From an uncultured SAR116 cluster alpha proteobacterium (lineage in GTDB: Bacteria > Pseudomonadota > Alphaproteobacteria > Puniceispirillales > GCA-002684695), in assembly GCA_902532475.1 (NCBI GenBank), contig CACAIE010000013.1:1-43208 (forward strand): a stretch of 43,208 nt of DNA. Reading direction: 5' to 3'. Made by a program: the position numbers and the translations under genes. A model generated the notes under the pieces. The model saw nothing but the letters and a program-made list of their open reading frames with translations, was not told the DNA's origin and made no database searches. This document shows, one piece after another, positions 15,901 through 24,745 of this stretch. Numbering within the stretch: position 1 is the first letter of the stretch; every line of letters starts with the position of its first letter.

Positions 15901-15930
15901 TTACACCTTTGCGGATAAAAATTGCAATGG
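15901..15930. promoter_or_regulatory. Shared intergenic motif, copy 1 (TTNCACCTTTGC...GCAA)
   Basis: In the gap between the divergent TauE/SafE and DUF1285 genes, this stretch starts TTACACCTTTGCGGA and closes with GCAATGG. A near-copy lies upstream of petA at 19579-19609 (13 of the first 15 bases identical). Both contain an inverted TTGC...GCAA with 10-11 bases between. It may be a transcription factor site; the factor is unknown. Confidence 0.35.
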
Positions 15931-16003
15931 CTTTTATTTATTAATTTAAATTAAAATTTATATATAGTTAAAAGGTTAATCAAAAATATAAAAAGTAATA
16001 ATA

Positions 16004-16480
16004 ATGAAACAAAAAGAATTTCATAATTACGATATTAGAATAGCTTCTAATGGAGATTGGTTTCATGAGGGATCTAAAATCCAAAGATTTGAACTAGTTA
16101 AATTATTTGCTTCAGTCTTACATTATAAAGAAGATAAAAATTATTGGCTAATCACACCAAAAGAAGAGGGGGTTATTAAAGTTGATGATGCACCATTTAT
16201 AATAAAGCAAATACATTATGAGGGTTACCGTGAGGAAGGAAATTGTTGGGTTACTACAAATTTGGATGAAAAATTTCTATTGGGTAGAAAAAACTACTTA
16301 AGAATAGAATTTGATAACAATGAAAATCCTAGGCCTTATGTTTTCATTTACAGAGGCTTAAAGGCTTTGATATTAAGATCCGTTTATTATGAGATGGTTA
16401 AATATGCTGTTAAGGATGAAAAGGAATGCTATGGTATTTGGAGTGACAAGATATTCTTTAAAATTGATTGCATAGAATAG
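16004..16480 (+). CDS. DUF1285-family protein
   Basis: The 158-residue soluble protein has unknown function. The opening DIRIASNGDWFHEGSKIQRF and the following LVKLFASVLHYKEDKNYWLI and EGVIKVDDAPFI segments are diagnostic of DUF1285, a small beta-rich fold found across Alphaproteobacteria and Pseudomonas. There is no signal peptide or membrane segment. It is the first gene of a plus-strand run with a Nudix hydrolase, a small membrane protein and a CCA-type nucleotidyltransferase, an arrangement I recognise from other alphaproteobacteria. No strong ribosome-binding site is visible. Confidence 0.82.
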   Translation: MKQKEFHNYDIRIASNGDWFHEGSKIQRFELVKLFASVLHYKEDKNYWLITPKEEGVIKVDDAPFIIKQIHYEGYREEGNCWVTTNLDEKFLLGRKNYLRIEFDNNENPRPYVFIYRGLKALILRSVYYEMVKYAVKDEKECYGIWSDKIFFKIDCIE

Positions 16481-16497
16481 TGGAGAAAAATTTTAAA

Positions 16498-17103
16498 ATG
16501 AAATTAATTGGTTTGGGTTTGATTGAAAAAATAATTTCACGAACATCTAAATCTTCATTAAGAAAATTAAATTCAACTGCCAAAAAGTCAGCAGTAATGT
16601 GTTTGTTCTTTGAAAAGAACAACAAGACGTTTGTTCTGTTAACCAAAAGATCGGAGAATTTAGCCCACCATGCAGGAGAAATTAGCTTCCCAGGTGGAAG
16701 TATAGAAAAAGAAGACAAAGACTCATTAAATACAGCTTTAAGAGAAACGTTTGAAGAAGTTGGAATTTTAGAAAATGATATTAAAGTAATTGGTCGACTA
16801 GATGATTACATCACTGGCACAGGTTTTCATATTAAAACATTTGTGGGAATCTTAAAATCATTAGAGAACTTATCAATAAACAAAAGTGAAGTTTCAGAAG
16901 TAATTTTTCTTCCAATTGATATACTAGCTGATAACTCAAATTTAATTTGGACGAGCAAGACTTTTGAAGATGGTCTTTATAAGTTCTGGAAAATCAATTA
17001 TTTGGAACATAATATTTGGGGAGCAACAGCTGCAATTTTAGTTTGTTTGGCCTCTAGGATTTGGAATAAAAGAAATATGACATTATCATTAGAAAGTGAA
17101 TAA
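16498..17103 (+). CDS. CoA-pyrophosphatase-type Nudix hydrolase
   Basis: The 201-residue Nudix protein is likely to cleave coenzyme A or similar nucleoside diphosphate derivatives. It carries the CoA-specific lead motif LLTKRSENLAHHAGEISFPG immediately before the Nudix box (GGSIEKED...TALRETFEEVGI), with the slightly longer spacing typical of this subgroup. The ATG at 16498 is preferred over an in-frame upstream ATG at 16468, because that one overlaps DUF1285 and TGGAGA (16481-16486) lies between. It abuts the next gene directly. Confidence 0.85.
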   Translation: MKLIGLGLIEKIISRTSKSSLRKLNSTAKKSAVMCLFFEKNNKTFVLLTKRSENLAHHAGEISFPGGSIEKEDKDSLNTALRETFEEVGILENDIKVIGRLDDYITGTGFHIKTFVGILKSLENLSINKSEVSEVIFLPIDILADNSNLIWTSKTFEDGLYKFWKINYLEHNIWGATAAILVCLASRIWNKRNMTLSLESE

Positions 17104-17364
17104 ATGAAAAAACTAATTTTTATAGCTATCGCGTTAACCATTCCAATTTTAATTTGGTGGATTGAGAGTATTGTTGCAAAAAGAAAAGGTGAAACAGTTA
17201 ATGGGCCATCAGTATTAATGTTATTTGGAATTGCCCTTTCTATAATGACTATAATAATAGGTATTTTGCTATCTCAAACTTCTAATGCACCGAGTGGCTC
17301 AAATTACTCTCCTGCAAAAATGGAAGATGGGAAAATAGTTCCAGGTGAATTTTCAGAAAAATAA
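17104..17364 (+). CDS. Small membrane protein, DUF6111-like
   Basis: The 86-residue protein has two membrane helices (about 3-20 and 38-60), a short basic loop between them (VAKRKGE), and a polar tail with SNYSPAKMEDGKIVPGEF. That tail pattern, proline-rich and ending in EDGxIVPG, resembles the alphaproteobacterial DUF6111 family, which sits between a Nudix hydrolase and a CCA-type nucleotidyltransferase elsewhere. The function is unknown. Its ATG directly follows the Nudix stop codon. Confidence 0.65.
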   Translation: MKKLIFIAIALTIPILIWWIESIVAKRKGETVNGPSVLMLFGIALSIMTIIIGILLSQTSNAPSGSNYSPAKMEDGKIVPGEFSEK

Positions 17365-17380
17365 TAAAGCATCTTTCCAA

Positions 17381-18601
17381 ATGGCAAGTTTTTTTAATAC
17401 GAAAAAATTAAAACCTCTCCATAAAATTTTCCACCATAAAGGACTAGTGGAGACCTTTAATACAATCAATAAAGCAAACGGTAAAGTTGCATTGGTGGGT
17501 GGTGTTGTTCGGAGTATTTTATTAAAAGAAAAAATTATTGAAAAAAATACATCCTTTGACTTAGCAACTAATTTACAGCCAAAACAAATTATAAAAATAT
17601 TTAAAAATAAACACATTAGATATATAGATCATGGCATCAAACATGGAACTGTAACTTTAAAAATTCAAGGCTTGCATATCGAAGTGACATCATTAAGAAA
17701 AGATATTGTTTCAAAGGGCAGATATGCTGATGTTGATTTCCATGAAAATTGGGAAGTTGATGCGAAAAGAAGAGATTTAACAATAAATGCCATTTATATA
17801 GATCCATTGGGCAACATTTATGACCCAGTAGATGGCATTAAAGATCTATTCAATAAAAGAGTTGAATTTATAGGTGATATTGGAGAGAGAATTAAAGAAG
17901 ATTATTTGAGGATGTTAAGATTCATTAGGTTTCAAGTTAAATACTCGTCAAAAGAAGTTAGCGAAGAAAAAATTTTAGTATTAAAGAAATATAGTGACCA
18001 GATTAAAAGCCTATCCAAAGAAAGAATTCTCCAAGAGCAAAGAATAATTTTTTCTCAAAACCTTAGTAAATCAATAATTTCTGCAGATCTGATGATAAAA
18101 ACAAATTTAGATCTAGCTTGTTATGGTATAAAGTTTGAGCTTACCAAGATTAAAGCCTTACAAGAGTTCTCAATTAATTTAAATTGGATCAGCAAACTGG
18201 CTATATTAACTTATAGAAATCAAACAGGAAAATTTTTAAAGTTTTTTCCACTCTCATCTTGTGAAAAATTAGTTTTTTTTAACTTAAAGAAAGCATTGGT
18301 TAAAAAAGAAATTAATCAACTGTTGTCAGATGACTGGAAATTTTATGCTTATTACTTAGGTGATGATGCAGCATTAAGACTTTTATTATCTTCAGATATT
18401 ACAGATAAAATTAAAAATAGAATGAAGCTAATTTTAAAATTTACAAAGCCTGAATTTCCTATTTGTGGGGATGATTTGATAAAGTTAGGATTTAGGCAGG
18501 GAGTAGATTTAGGTAATGTTTTAAAAAAATTAGAAATAATATGGGTAAAGTCAAATTTCTTAATTGCTAAAGATCAATTATTATCTGAAATTAATAATTA
18601 A
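17381..18601 (+). CDS. CCA tRNA nucleotidyltransferase / poly(A) polymerase family protein with altered active site
   Basis: About 406 residues from the ATG at 17381; a GTG at 17345 would add 12 residues and overlap the preceding gene. The class II nucleotidyltransferase head is clear: VALVGGVVRS, HGIKHGTVTLKIQG, EVTSLRKDIVSKGRYADVDF, WEVDAKRRDLTINAI and RIKEDYLRMLRFIRF. It would add or repair CCA at tRNA 3' ends. The usual catalytic Asp-x-Asp after the glycine motif reads Ser-Phe-Asp here (Ser58 and Asp60 in this numbering), and the VRD Asp is Ser45. Since CCA addition is essential, either another residue substitutes or the activity has changed. Confidence 0.85.
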   Translation: MASFFNTKKLKPLHKIFHHKGLVETFNTINKANGKVALVGGVVRSILLKEKIIEKNTSFDLATNLQPKQIIKIFKNKHIRYIDHGIKHGTVTLKIQGLHIEVTSLRKDIVSKGRYADVDFHENWEVDAKRRDLTINAIYIDPLGNIYDPVDGIKDLFNKRVEFIGDIGERIKEDYLRMLRFIRFQVKYSSKEVSEEKILVLKKYSDQIKSLSKERILQEQRIIFSQNLSKSIISADLMIKTNLDLACYGIKFELTKIKALQEFSINLNWISKLAILTYRNQTGKFLKFFPLSSCEKLVFFNLKKALVKKEINQLLSDDWKFYAYYLGDDAALRLLLSSDITDKIKNRMKLILKFTKPEFPICGDDLIKLGFRQGVDLGNVLKKLEIIWVKSNFLIAKDQLLSEINN

Positions 18602-18670
18602 ATTTGTAAATCAATATTATATCATTTAATTTTTTATTGACTTTTTATTTTTAATGAGCCCCAAAAATTT

Positions 18671-19516
18671 ATGAAAAATAATAACTACCGTCTATTAGAA
18701 GAAAAAAAAGATATAGCTGAGAAATGGTTTTCCAGTTTAAGAGACAGGATCTGCTTAAGTTTTGAAAAAATTGAGAATTCATTGCCCAATAAAAATTCAT
18801 TCAAAGTTAGTAAATGGAAAAGAGAAGGTGGTGGAGGTGGGAAAACGAGTGTTTTGAAAGGTGAAGTATTTGAAAAAGTAGGAGTTAATATATCAACAGT
18901 ACATGGTATTTTTTCAGAGAGCTTTAGAACAAGTATAAATGGAGCAGAAAAAGATGGAAAATTTTGGGCCAGTGGAATTTCATTAGTAGCTCATCCAAAA
19001 AACCCGTTTGTTCCTGCTGCTCATATGAACACTAGACTAATATCTACCTCTAAAACATGGTTTGGAGGTGGCGGGGATATTACCCCGATGAAACCTTCTC
19101 CTAAAATGTCTAGTAAATTTCATTCTGATTTTAAGAAGACTTGTGATGGCCATGATAAGGAATATTATGAAAAATTTAAGGCTTGGGCAGATGAATACTT
19201 TTTTATTAAGCACAGAAATGAGACCAGGGGTGATGGAGGAATTTTTTTTGATTATATAAATACTGGAAATTGGGATAAAGATTTTGGTTTTATAAAGGAT
19301 ATTGGTGAAACATTTTTGAATTCATATTCTCAAATTGTAAAGGCAACAATGAACACTTCATGGAGTGATAAAGATAGAGAAGAACAATTAATTAAAAGAG
19401 GAAGGTATGTAGAATTCAATTTAATTTATGATAGGGGCACTCTTTTTGGATTAAAAACAGGAGGCAATATTGATGCAATTTTGATGAGTCTCCCTCCAGA
19501 AGTAAAGTGGAAGTAA
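18671..19516 (+). CDS. hemF: Oxygen-dependent coproporphyrinogen III oxidase
   Basis: The 281-residue enzyme carries out the aerobic decarboxylation of coproporphyrinogen III to protoporphyrinogen IX in haem synthesis. Conserved blocks are WKREGGGGGKTSVLKGEVFE, FVPAAHMNTRLI, TWFGGGGDITPM, RGDGGIFFDY, RGRYVEFNLIYDRGTLFGLK and ILMSLPPEVKW. Length is close to the E. coli protein. It lies directly upstream of petABC, whose cytochromes b and c1 need haem. It implies growth with oxygen. Confidence 0.96.
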   Translation: MKNNNYRLLEEKKDIAEKWFSSLRDRICLSFEKIENSLPNKNSFKVSKWKREGGGGGKTSVLKGEVFEKVGVNISTVHGIFSESFRTSINGAEKDGKFWASGISLVAHPKNPFVPAAHMNTRLISTSKTWFGGGGDITPMKPSPKMSSKFHSDFKKTCDGHDKEYYEKFKAWADEYFFIKHRNETRGDGGIFFDYINTGNWDKDFGFIKDIGETFLNSYSQIVKATMNTSWSDKDREEQLIKRGRYVEFNLIYDRGTLFGLKTGGNIDAILMSLPPEVKWK

Positions 19517-19578
19517 AGTGGATTTTGATAATTTTAATTTTTTTAATAAAAAAAAATTGATTTTATATTAATAAGTCC

Positions 19579-19609
19579 TTGCACCTTTGCAGAAATTATC
19601 GCAAAAAGG
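19579..19609. promoter_or_regulatory. Shared intergenic motif, copy 2, upstream of petA
   Basis: This stretch opens TTGCACCTTTGCAGA and ends GCAAAAAGG. It forms a TTTGC-N10-GCAAA inverted repeat. The first 15 bases match the motif at 15901-15915 at 13 positions. It sits 46-76 bases before the petA GTG start and could be an operator or part of the promoter of the bc1 operon. Confidence 0.35.
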
Positions 19610-19654
19610 AGTAATTTTACGTAAATGAACTGAGTAAAAAATAAGGAAATTTTA

Positions 19655-20176
19655 GTGAGCAAAGATAAATCCAGAAGAGATTTTATAGTTATAGCTTCCT
19701 ATTCAATGGGTGCCGTTGGAACAGGTGCTGCAATATGGCCCATCATTGACCAAATGAACCCAGCTGCAGATACTTTGGCTATGTCCTCAACAGAAGTGAA
19801 CATAGGAGCATTAGAAATTGGGCAAGCTCTGACAGTTAAGTGGAGAGGAAAACCAGTTTTTATACGAAGGAGAACTGAAACAGAAATTAATGATTCTAGG
19901 AAGGTCTCTTTAGAAATTTTGCGAGACCCACAGGCAGATGAAGATAGAGTTCAAAAAGATGAGTGGCTTGTAGTGATGGGAGTTTGCACGCATCTTGGAT
20001 GTGTTCCGTTAGGCCAAAAAGTAGGTGATGGCAAAGGTGATTATGGGGGTTGGTTTTGTCCTTGTCATGGTTCACATTATGATGCTTCAGGAAGAATTAG
20101 AAAAGGTCCTGCACCTCAAAACCTTGAGATACCGCCATACAGCTTTATTTCAGATAATGTATTAAAAATAGGATAA
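19655..20176 (+). CDS. petA: Ubiquinol-cytochrome c reductase iron-sulfur (Rieske) subunit
   Basis: The 173-residue subunit of the bc1 complex takes an electron from ubiquinol at the Qo site. A twin-arginine export motif (SRRDFI) and one membrane anchor (about 11-31) precede the Rieske domain, with cluster ligands C111-T-H113-L-G-C116 and C135-P-C137-H138; Cys116 and Cys137 would form the usual disulphide. The start is a GTG at 19655, supported by AAGGA at 19643-19647. It is first in petABC, 14 bases before petB. Confidence 0.97.
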   Translation: MSKDKSRRDFIVIASYSMGAVGTGAAIWPIIDQMNPAADTLAMSSTEVNIGALEIGQALTVKWRGKPVFIRRRTETEINDSRKVSLEILRDPQADEDRVQKDEWLVVMGVCTHLGCVPLGQKVGDGKGDYGGWFCPCHGSHYDASGRIRKGPAPQNLEIPPYSFISDNVLKIG

Positions 20177-20190
20177 TTTTAAGGTATAAA

Positions 20191-21459
20191 ATGAAAATTT
20201 CTCCTCCAGAATCACAGTTTAAAAATCCTATAATTAATTGGATAGACACTAGGCTCCCTATATTTACTGCAATGAATGAAGCAGTAGGAACAGAACACCC
20301 AACACCAAAAAATTTGAACTATTGGTGGAATTTTGGATCACTTGCGGGTGTTGTTTTAGTAATAATGATTATAACCGGAATTGCTTTGGCTATGAACTAT
20401 ACAGCTCATGTCGATCACGCTTTTGACTCTGTTGAAAGAATAATGAGAGATGTAAATGGAGGTTGGCTTATTAGATACATACATATGAATGGAGCAAGTT
20501 TCTTTTTCATAGTTGTTTATATTCATATGGCCAGAAATTTATATTATGGCTCATATAAAGCCCCTCGGGAATTATTATGGATTTTAGGTGTAGTTATATA
20601 TTTGCTTATGATGGCCACTGCTTTTTTAGGTTACACTCTTCCTTGGGGACAGATGAGTTTTTGGGGTGCAACTGTAATTACCAACTTTTTTAGTGTTATT
20701 CCATTTGTTGGGGAGCCAATTGTAAGCTGGCTATTAGGGGGCTATACTGTAGATAATCCCACTTTAAATAGATTTTATGCTCTGCACTATCTTTTACCTT
20801 TTGTGATTGCTGGCGTAATACTTTTACACATTGTGGCTTTACATAGATTCGGATCAAATAATCCATTAGGAATAGATGTTAAAAATGATAAAGACATGAT
20901 ACCATTTCATCCATACTACACTATAAAAGATTTTTTTGGCTTGTCTGTTTTTCTAGCTATATTTTGTGTGTTTGTTTTCTTTGTTCCAAACCTTTTAGGA
21001 CATCCAGAAAATTATGTTCCTGCAGATCCATTATCAACTCCTGCCCACATTGTTCCGGAATGGTATCTATCACCATTTTATGCAATTTTAAGAGCTGTTC
21101 CTGATAAGTTGTTAGGAGTTCTAGCAATGTTTGGAGCTATAGGTATTTTATTTATATTGCCATGGCTTGATAGATCTCCAGTTAGAAGTGCTCATTTTAG
21201 GCCAATGTACAAAGTCTTTTATTGGCTGTTTATTATTAACATGCTTGCTCTAGGATACTTGGGCGTCCAAAATCCTGAGGGTATTTATCTCATTTTAGGA
21301 AGAGCTTGTACTGCTTGGTATTTTATCCATTTTCTTATTATCATTCCGTTACTAAATGTAATTGAAACGCCTAAAGCTTTACCAAAATCGATTAGTGACC
21401 CTATCTTTTCAAGTGGCTCTTCAGAACTGGGTGCAACAACTCCAAGGGGTCAAAAATGA
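20191..21459 (+). CDS. petB: Cytochrome b of the bc1 complex
   Basis: The 422-residue membrane subunit holds both b haems and the Qo and Qi quinone sites. Histidine ligands His98 and His112 are visible in the second helix ([18 protein letters not shown]). The paired set is in [20 protein letters not shown]. The Qo-site [16 protein letters not shown] motif is intact. It is a fused b-type protein of mitochondrial length, not split as in b6f. Its stop overlaps the petC start (ATGA). Confidence 0.97.
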   Translation: MKISPPESQFKNPIINWIDTRLPIFTAMNEAVGTEHPTPKNLNYWWNFGSLAGVVLVIMIITGIALAMNYTAHVDHAFDSVERIMRDVNGGWLIRYIHMNGASFFFIVVYIHMARNLYYGSYKAPRELLWILGVVIYLLMMATAFLGYTLPWGQMSFWGATVITNFFSVIPFVGEPIVSWLLGGYTVDNPTLNRFYALHYLLPFVIAGVILLHIVALHRFGSNNPLGIDVKNDKDMIPFHPYYTIKDFFGLSVFLAIFCVFVFFVPNLLGHPENYVPADPLSTPAHIVPEWYLSPFYAILRAVPDKLLGVLAMFGAIGILFILPWLDRSPVRSAHFRPMYKVFYWLFIINMLALGYLGVQNPEGIYLILGRACTAWYFIHFLIIIPLLNVIETPKALPKSISDPIFSSGSSELGATTPRGQK

Positions 21460-22223
21460 TGAGAACTGTATTTATTCTTATGGTTTTTTCATTATTCTCA
21501 TTTTCTGTTCATGCTTCAGATCCTTTAGAAAAAGGAGAAAATAAAAGTTGGAGCTTTCTCGGCCCGTTTGGGACATATAATAAATCTTCACTTCAGAGGG
21601 GCTTGCAGGTTTATACTGAGGTTTGTTCTAGTTGCCATTCACTTAAGTATATTGCCTATAGAAATCTTTCTGATCTAGGATATAATAAGGAAGAGATCAA
21701 GGCGTTTTCAGCAAATTTTACAGTTATGGATGGACCTAATGATGATGGTGAAATGTTTGAACGTCCTGGAAGACCTTCTGATCATTTTGTTTCTCCATAT
21801 CCCAATGTGAATGCAGCAAAAGCAGCAAACGGAGGGGCTTACCCTCCAGACTTATCTTTAATTACAAAAGCTAGAGGTGGCGGTGCCGATTATTTATATT
21901 CCTTGCTTATAGGTTATAAGGAAGCTCCTGATAGTATTAAAGTTTTAGAGGGGATGTATTATAATAAATATTACAGTGGAAATTTAATAGCTATGCCGCA
22001 ACCTCTTTATGATGACGGGGTGGTGTATGCTGACGGAACAAAGGCTAGCATTGAGCAAATGGCATCTGATGTTACTGAATTTTTAAGCTGGGCCGCTGAA
22101 CCAGAAATGGAAGAAAGAAAAAGAACAGGTATTGCTGCTATAGCATTTCTATTAATTATGGCTGTTCTATCATATATGGCTAAACAACAAATATGGGCAA
22201 ATTTAAAGAAAAAACAAACTTAG
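21456..22223 (+). CDS. petC: Cytochrome c1 of the bc1 complex
   Basis: The 255-residue subunit carries electrons from the Rieske protein to soluble cytochrome c. A signal peptide ends at VHA (residue 20), the haem site is C57-S-S-C60-H61, the Met ligand is in LIAMPQPL (Met180), and a C-terminal anchor helix covers about 226-243. The ATG at 21456 overlaps the petB stop; a second ATG follows three bases later. AAGGGG lies just upstream. It ends five bases from the convergent ychF gene. Confidence 0.96.
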   Translation: MMRTVFILMVFSLFSFSVHASDPLEKGENKSWSFLGPFGTYNKSSLQRGLQVYTEVCSSCHSLKYIAYRNLSDLGYNKEEIKAFSANFTVMDGPNDDGEMFERPGRPSDHFVSPYPNVNAAKAANGGAYPPDLSLITKARGGGADYLYSLLIGYKEAPDSIKVLEGMYYNKYYSGNLIAMPQPLYDDGVVYADGTKASIEQMASDVTEFLSWAAEPEMEERKRTGIAAIAFLLIMAVLSYMAKQQIWANLKKKQT

Positions 22224-22228
22224 CTAAA

Positions 22229-23329
22229 TTAGACATTAAATCTAAAATTAAATATGTCCCCATCTTTAACTAAATAATCTGAACCTTCCACCCTCATTTT
22301 ACCTGCATCTTTTGCTCCATTTTCACCATTGCATTTTATAAAGTCTAGATAACTTATTGTTTCGGCCCTTATAAAACCTTTTTCAAAATCAGTATGAATT
22401 TTCCCTGCTGCTTGTGGTGCCTTGACGCCACTCGCTGCAGTCCATGCGTGAGCTTCCTTAGGTCCTACTGTAAAAAACGAAATTAAATCTAAAAGATTAT
22501 AGCCTGACCTAATTAATCTATTTAATGTTGGCTCTTTCATCCCTATTGAATCTAAAAATTCATTCCTTTCAATTTCATTTAAAAGAGAGAGTTCTTGCTC
22601 TATTTGAGCGCTTACTAGGGTGTAACCAGCATTTTCAGATTTTGCTTTCTGAAAAACCTGTTTGGAATAATGGTTGCCATTAATAACATCTTCTTCTGAT
22701 AAGTTACATACGTATAGCATTGGTTTGAGTGTTATAAGGTTTAATTCAGATAAATAGATGTGGTCTTGATCGTTTAAATTTTCTATCTTTCTTGCAGGCA
22801 ATCCATCAGACATTTTAGGATAAATCTTTTCTATCAATGAAAGCTTTAACTTCGCCTCTTTTTCGTTTCCTCTGACTTTTTTCTCTTGATTTATTCTTTG
22901 CTTATCTAAACTTTCCAAATCTGCCAAAAGTAATTCTGTCTCAATTATCTCTAAATCTCTTATTGGGTTAATTGAACCTTCTACATGAGTTATATTTTCA
23001 TCATCAAAGCATCTCAATACATGTGCAATTGCATCAACCTCGCGTATATGTGCTAGAAATTGATTTCCTAACCCTTCACCCTTTGAAGCATCTCTAACAA
23101 GCCCTGCAATGTCCACAAATTCTAGTTGCGCATATATAATTTTATGCGATTGAGCTATTTCTGCTAATTTTTTTAAGCGGTTGTCTGGGACTGACACTCT
23201 TCCAGTATTTGGTTCAATTGTACAAAATGGATAGTTTGCAGATTCTGCTTGGCTGGTTTGAGTGAGCGCATTGAATAATGTAGATTTTCCTACATTAGGC
23301 ATACCAATAATTCCACAATTAAACCCCAT
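22229..23329 (-). CDS. ychF: Redox-regulated ATPase YchF (Obg-like)
   Basis: The 366-residue protein is a P-loop ATPase that associates with the ribosome. GMPNVGKST (9-17) is the Walker A. DIAGLVRDASKGEGLGNQF carries switch II without the catalytic Gln of true GTPases. A coiled-coil middle region is followed by the C-terminal TGS domain (FFTVGPKEAHAWTAASGVKA onward). Length is standard. It starts two bases after pth, at the end of the lgt to ychF block. Confidence 0.96.
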   Translation of the reverse strand: MGFNCGIIGMPNVGKSTLFNALTQTSQAESANYPFCTIEPNTGRVSVPDNRLKKLAEIAQSHKIIYAQLEFVDIAGLVRDASKGEGLGNQFLAHIREVDAIAHVLRCFDDENITHVEGSINPIRDLEIIETELLLADLESLDKQRINQEKKVRGNEKEAKLKLSLIEKIYPKMSDGLPARKIENLNDQDHIYLSELNLITLKPMLYVCNLSEEDVINGNHYSKQVFQKAKSENAGYTLVSAQIEQELSLLNEIERNEFLDSIGMKEPTLNRLIRSGYNLLDLISFFTVGPKEAHAWTAASGVKAPQAAGKIHTDFEKGFIRAETISYLDFIKCNGENGAKDAGKMRVEGSDYLVKDGDIFNFRFNV

Positions 23330-23331
23330 AT

Positions 23332-23919
23332 TTAATTATTATTCCTGGAATTGTTTGCATCAAGAGAAACTTTATTCATAAAATCTATACAATCATCTGT
23401 TAATAGTTTTTCTGACTCTTTAGCCATGATCTTTAATAGACTATATAACCACTTTTCCAAATCTTCTTGATGAAATGAAGAAAGTACCCATTTAGAAGGG
23501 GGTACATTATTCTCAGGTCTACCTATACCTATTCTAACCCTGTAAAAGTCATCTCCAATATACTTGTTGATATCCCTTATTCCGTTATGACCCCCATGCC
23601 CTCCACCATATTTAACTCTTATTTTTCCCTTTTCTAAATCTATTTCATCATGCCAAACTATTACAGAGGATGGTTTTATGGAGTAGTAATTCATAATTGA
23701 TGAAACGCAAATACCTGAATTGTTCATGAAAGTTTGAGGTTTGAGAAAAATAATTTTCCGGGCAGGAGAAGAATGTATAGCATACAAACCATTAAATTTT
23801 TCTTTATCAATTTTTATATTATAAAATTCTAAGAGGCTATCTATTGCCATAAAACCTACATTATGGCGATGTAATTTATATTCTTTACCAGGGTTTCCAA
23901 GGCCTATATGCAAAAACAT
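23332..23919 (-). CDS. pth: Peptidyl-tRNA hydrolase
   Basis: The 195-residue enzyme frees tRNA from peptidyl-tRNA dropped by the ribosome. GLGNPGKEYKLHRHNVGF contains the catalytic His19. The IVWHDEIDLEKGKIRVKYGG and GGHNGIRDI stretches hold the conserved Asp and Asn, and RVRIGIGRPENN follows. It lies 16 bases after rplY, the usual pairing in alphaproteobacteria. Confidence 0.96.
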   Translation of the reverse strand: MFLHIGLGNPGKEYKLHRHNVGFMAIDSLLEFYNIKIDKEKFNGLYAIHSSPARKIIFLKPQTFMNNSGICVSSIMNYYSIKPSSVIVWHDEIDLEKGKIRVKYGGGHGGHNGIRDINKYIGDDFYRVRIGIGRPENNVPPSKWVLSSFHQEDLEKWLYSLLKIMAKESEKLLTDDCIDFMNKVSLDANNSRNNN

Positions 23920-23935
23920 TTCTTAATTCTAATAG

Positions 23936-24607
23936 TTATTGTTCACTTTCACTATCAGTTTCTTTACTTTCTTCTTCTGTTGCGGTTGCCTCTTCATCTG
24001 TTTCTTCGTCATCAATTTCGTCGACTGATGGTTCAACCATTATAGTAGGTGCTGCAATAGTAGCAATTGTAAAATCTCTATCTGTTATAGTTGGTTTCAC
24101 ACCATCTGGGAGTTTCACGGCACTAATATGGATAGAGTCACCAACAACTGATCCCTCGAGGTCGACTTCAATTTTTTCTGGTATGTTATCAGCTGGACAT
24201 TCCAGATCTAATTCAAATCTGACTGTGTTTAAAACACCTCCAGATTTTAATCCTGGAGAAAGCTCTTCATTAATAAATGCAACAGGTATAGAGACAGTTA
24301 TAATAGAGCCTTTGCCTATTCTAAGAAAATCAATATGCAAAGGATTTTCTGTAACTGGATGAACTTGTATATCTCTTGTTAACACAACATTTGATTTGCC
24401 CTCTAAGGTAATGTCTATCAATCTACTGAATATACCTGATTGGTTCATTAATTTTTTATATTCCCGTTCTTCAATGTCGATAGAGATAGTATCTTTTTTA
24501 TCTCCAAAAATAATAGCCGGTATTCTTCCAGATCTTCTGATTGCCCTGGCAGATCCTTTGCCTACATTATTTCTTAAATTTGCATTTACAATTGTAGTTT
24601 CAGCCAC
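23936..24607 (-). CDS. rplY: 50S ribosomal protein L25/general stress protein Ctc
   Basis: The 223-residue protein is the long (CTC) form of L25, which binds 5S rRNA. The L25 domain starts AETTIVNANLRNNVGKGSAR, and the second, TL5/CTC domain follows (IPVAFINEELSPGLKSGGVL). The last 35 or so residues are almost all Glu, Asp, Thr and Ser, a tail often seen in alphaproteobacteria. The start is a GTG, backed by AAGGAG eight bases upstream. Confidence 0.95.
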   Translation of the reverse strand: MAETTIVNANLRNNVGKGSARAIRRSGRIPAIIFGDKKDTISIDIEEREYKKLMNQSGIFSRLIDITLEGKSNVVLTRDIQVHPVTENPLHIDFLRIGKGSIITVSIPVAFINEELSPGLKSGGVLNTVRFELDLECPADNIPEKIEVDLEGSVVGDSIHISAVKLPDGVKPTITDRDFTIATIAAPTIMVEPSVDEIDDEETDEEATATEEESKETDSESEQ

Positions 24608-24721
24608 AACTATCTCTCCTTGAAGTTTTAAATTATGAAGTCATTCCAAAAAATCATTTTATAGAACATTTTTATTAAATAATGCTACAAAAAAAATAAA
24701 AAAAATGGAAAAAATCAATAT

Positions 24722-24745
24722 ATAATGTTTTGCATAATGTTTTGC
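24722..24745. repeat. Perfect 12-base tandem duplication at the prs stop codon
   Basis: ATAATGTTTTGC occurs twice head to tail (24722-24733 and 24734-24745). The second copy touches the last base of the prs stop codon. It looks like a recent slippage event. No regulatory role is evident. Confidence 0.8.
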
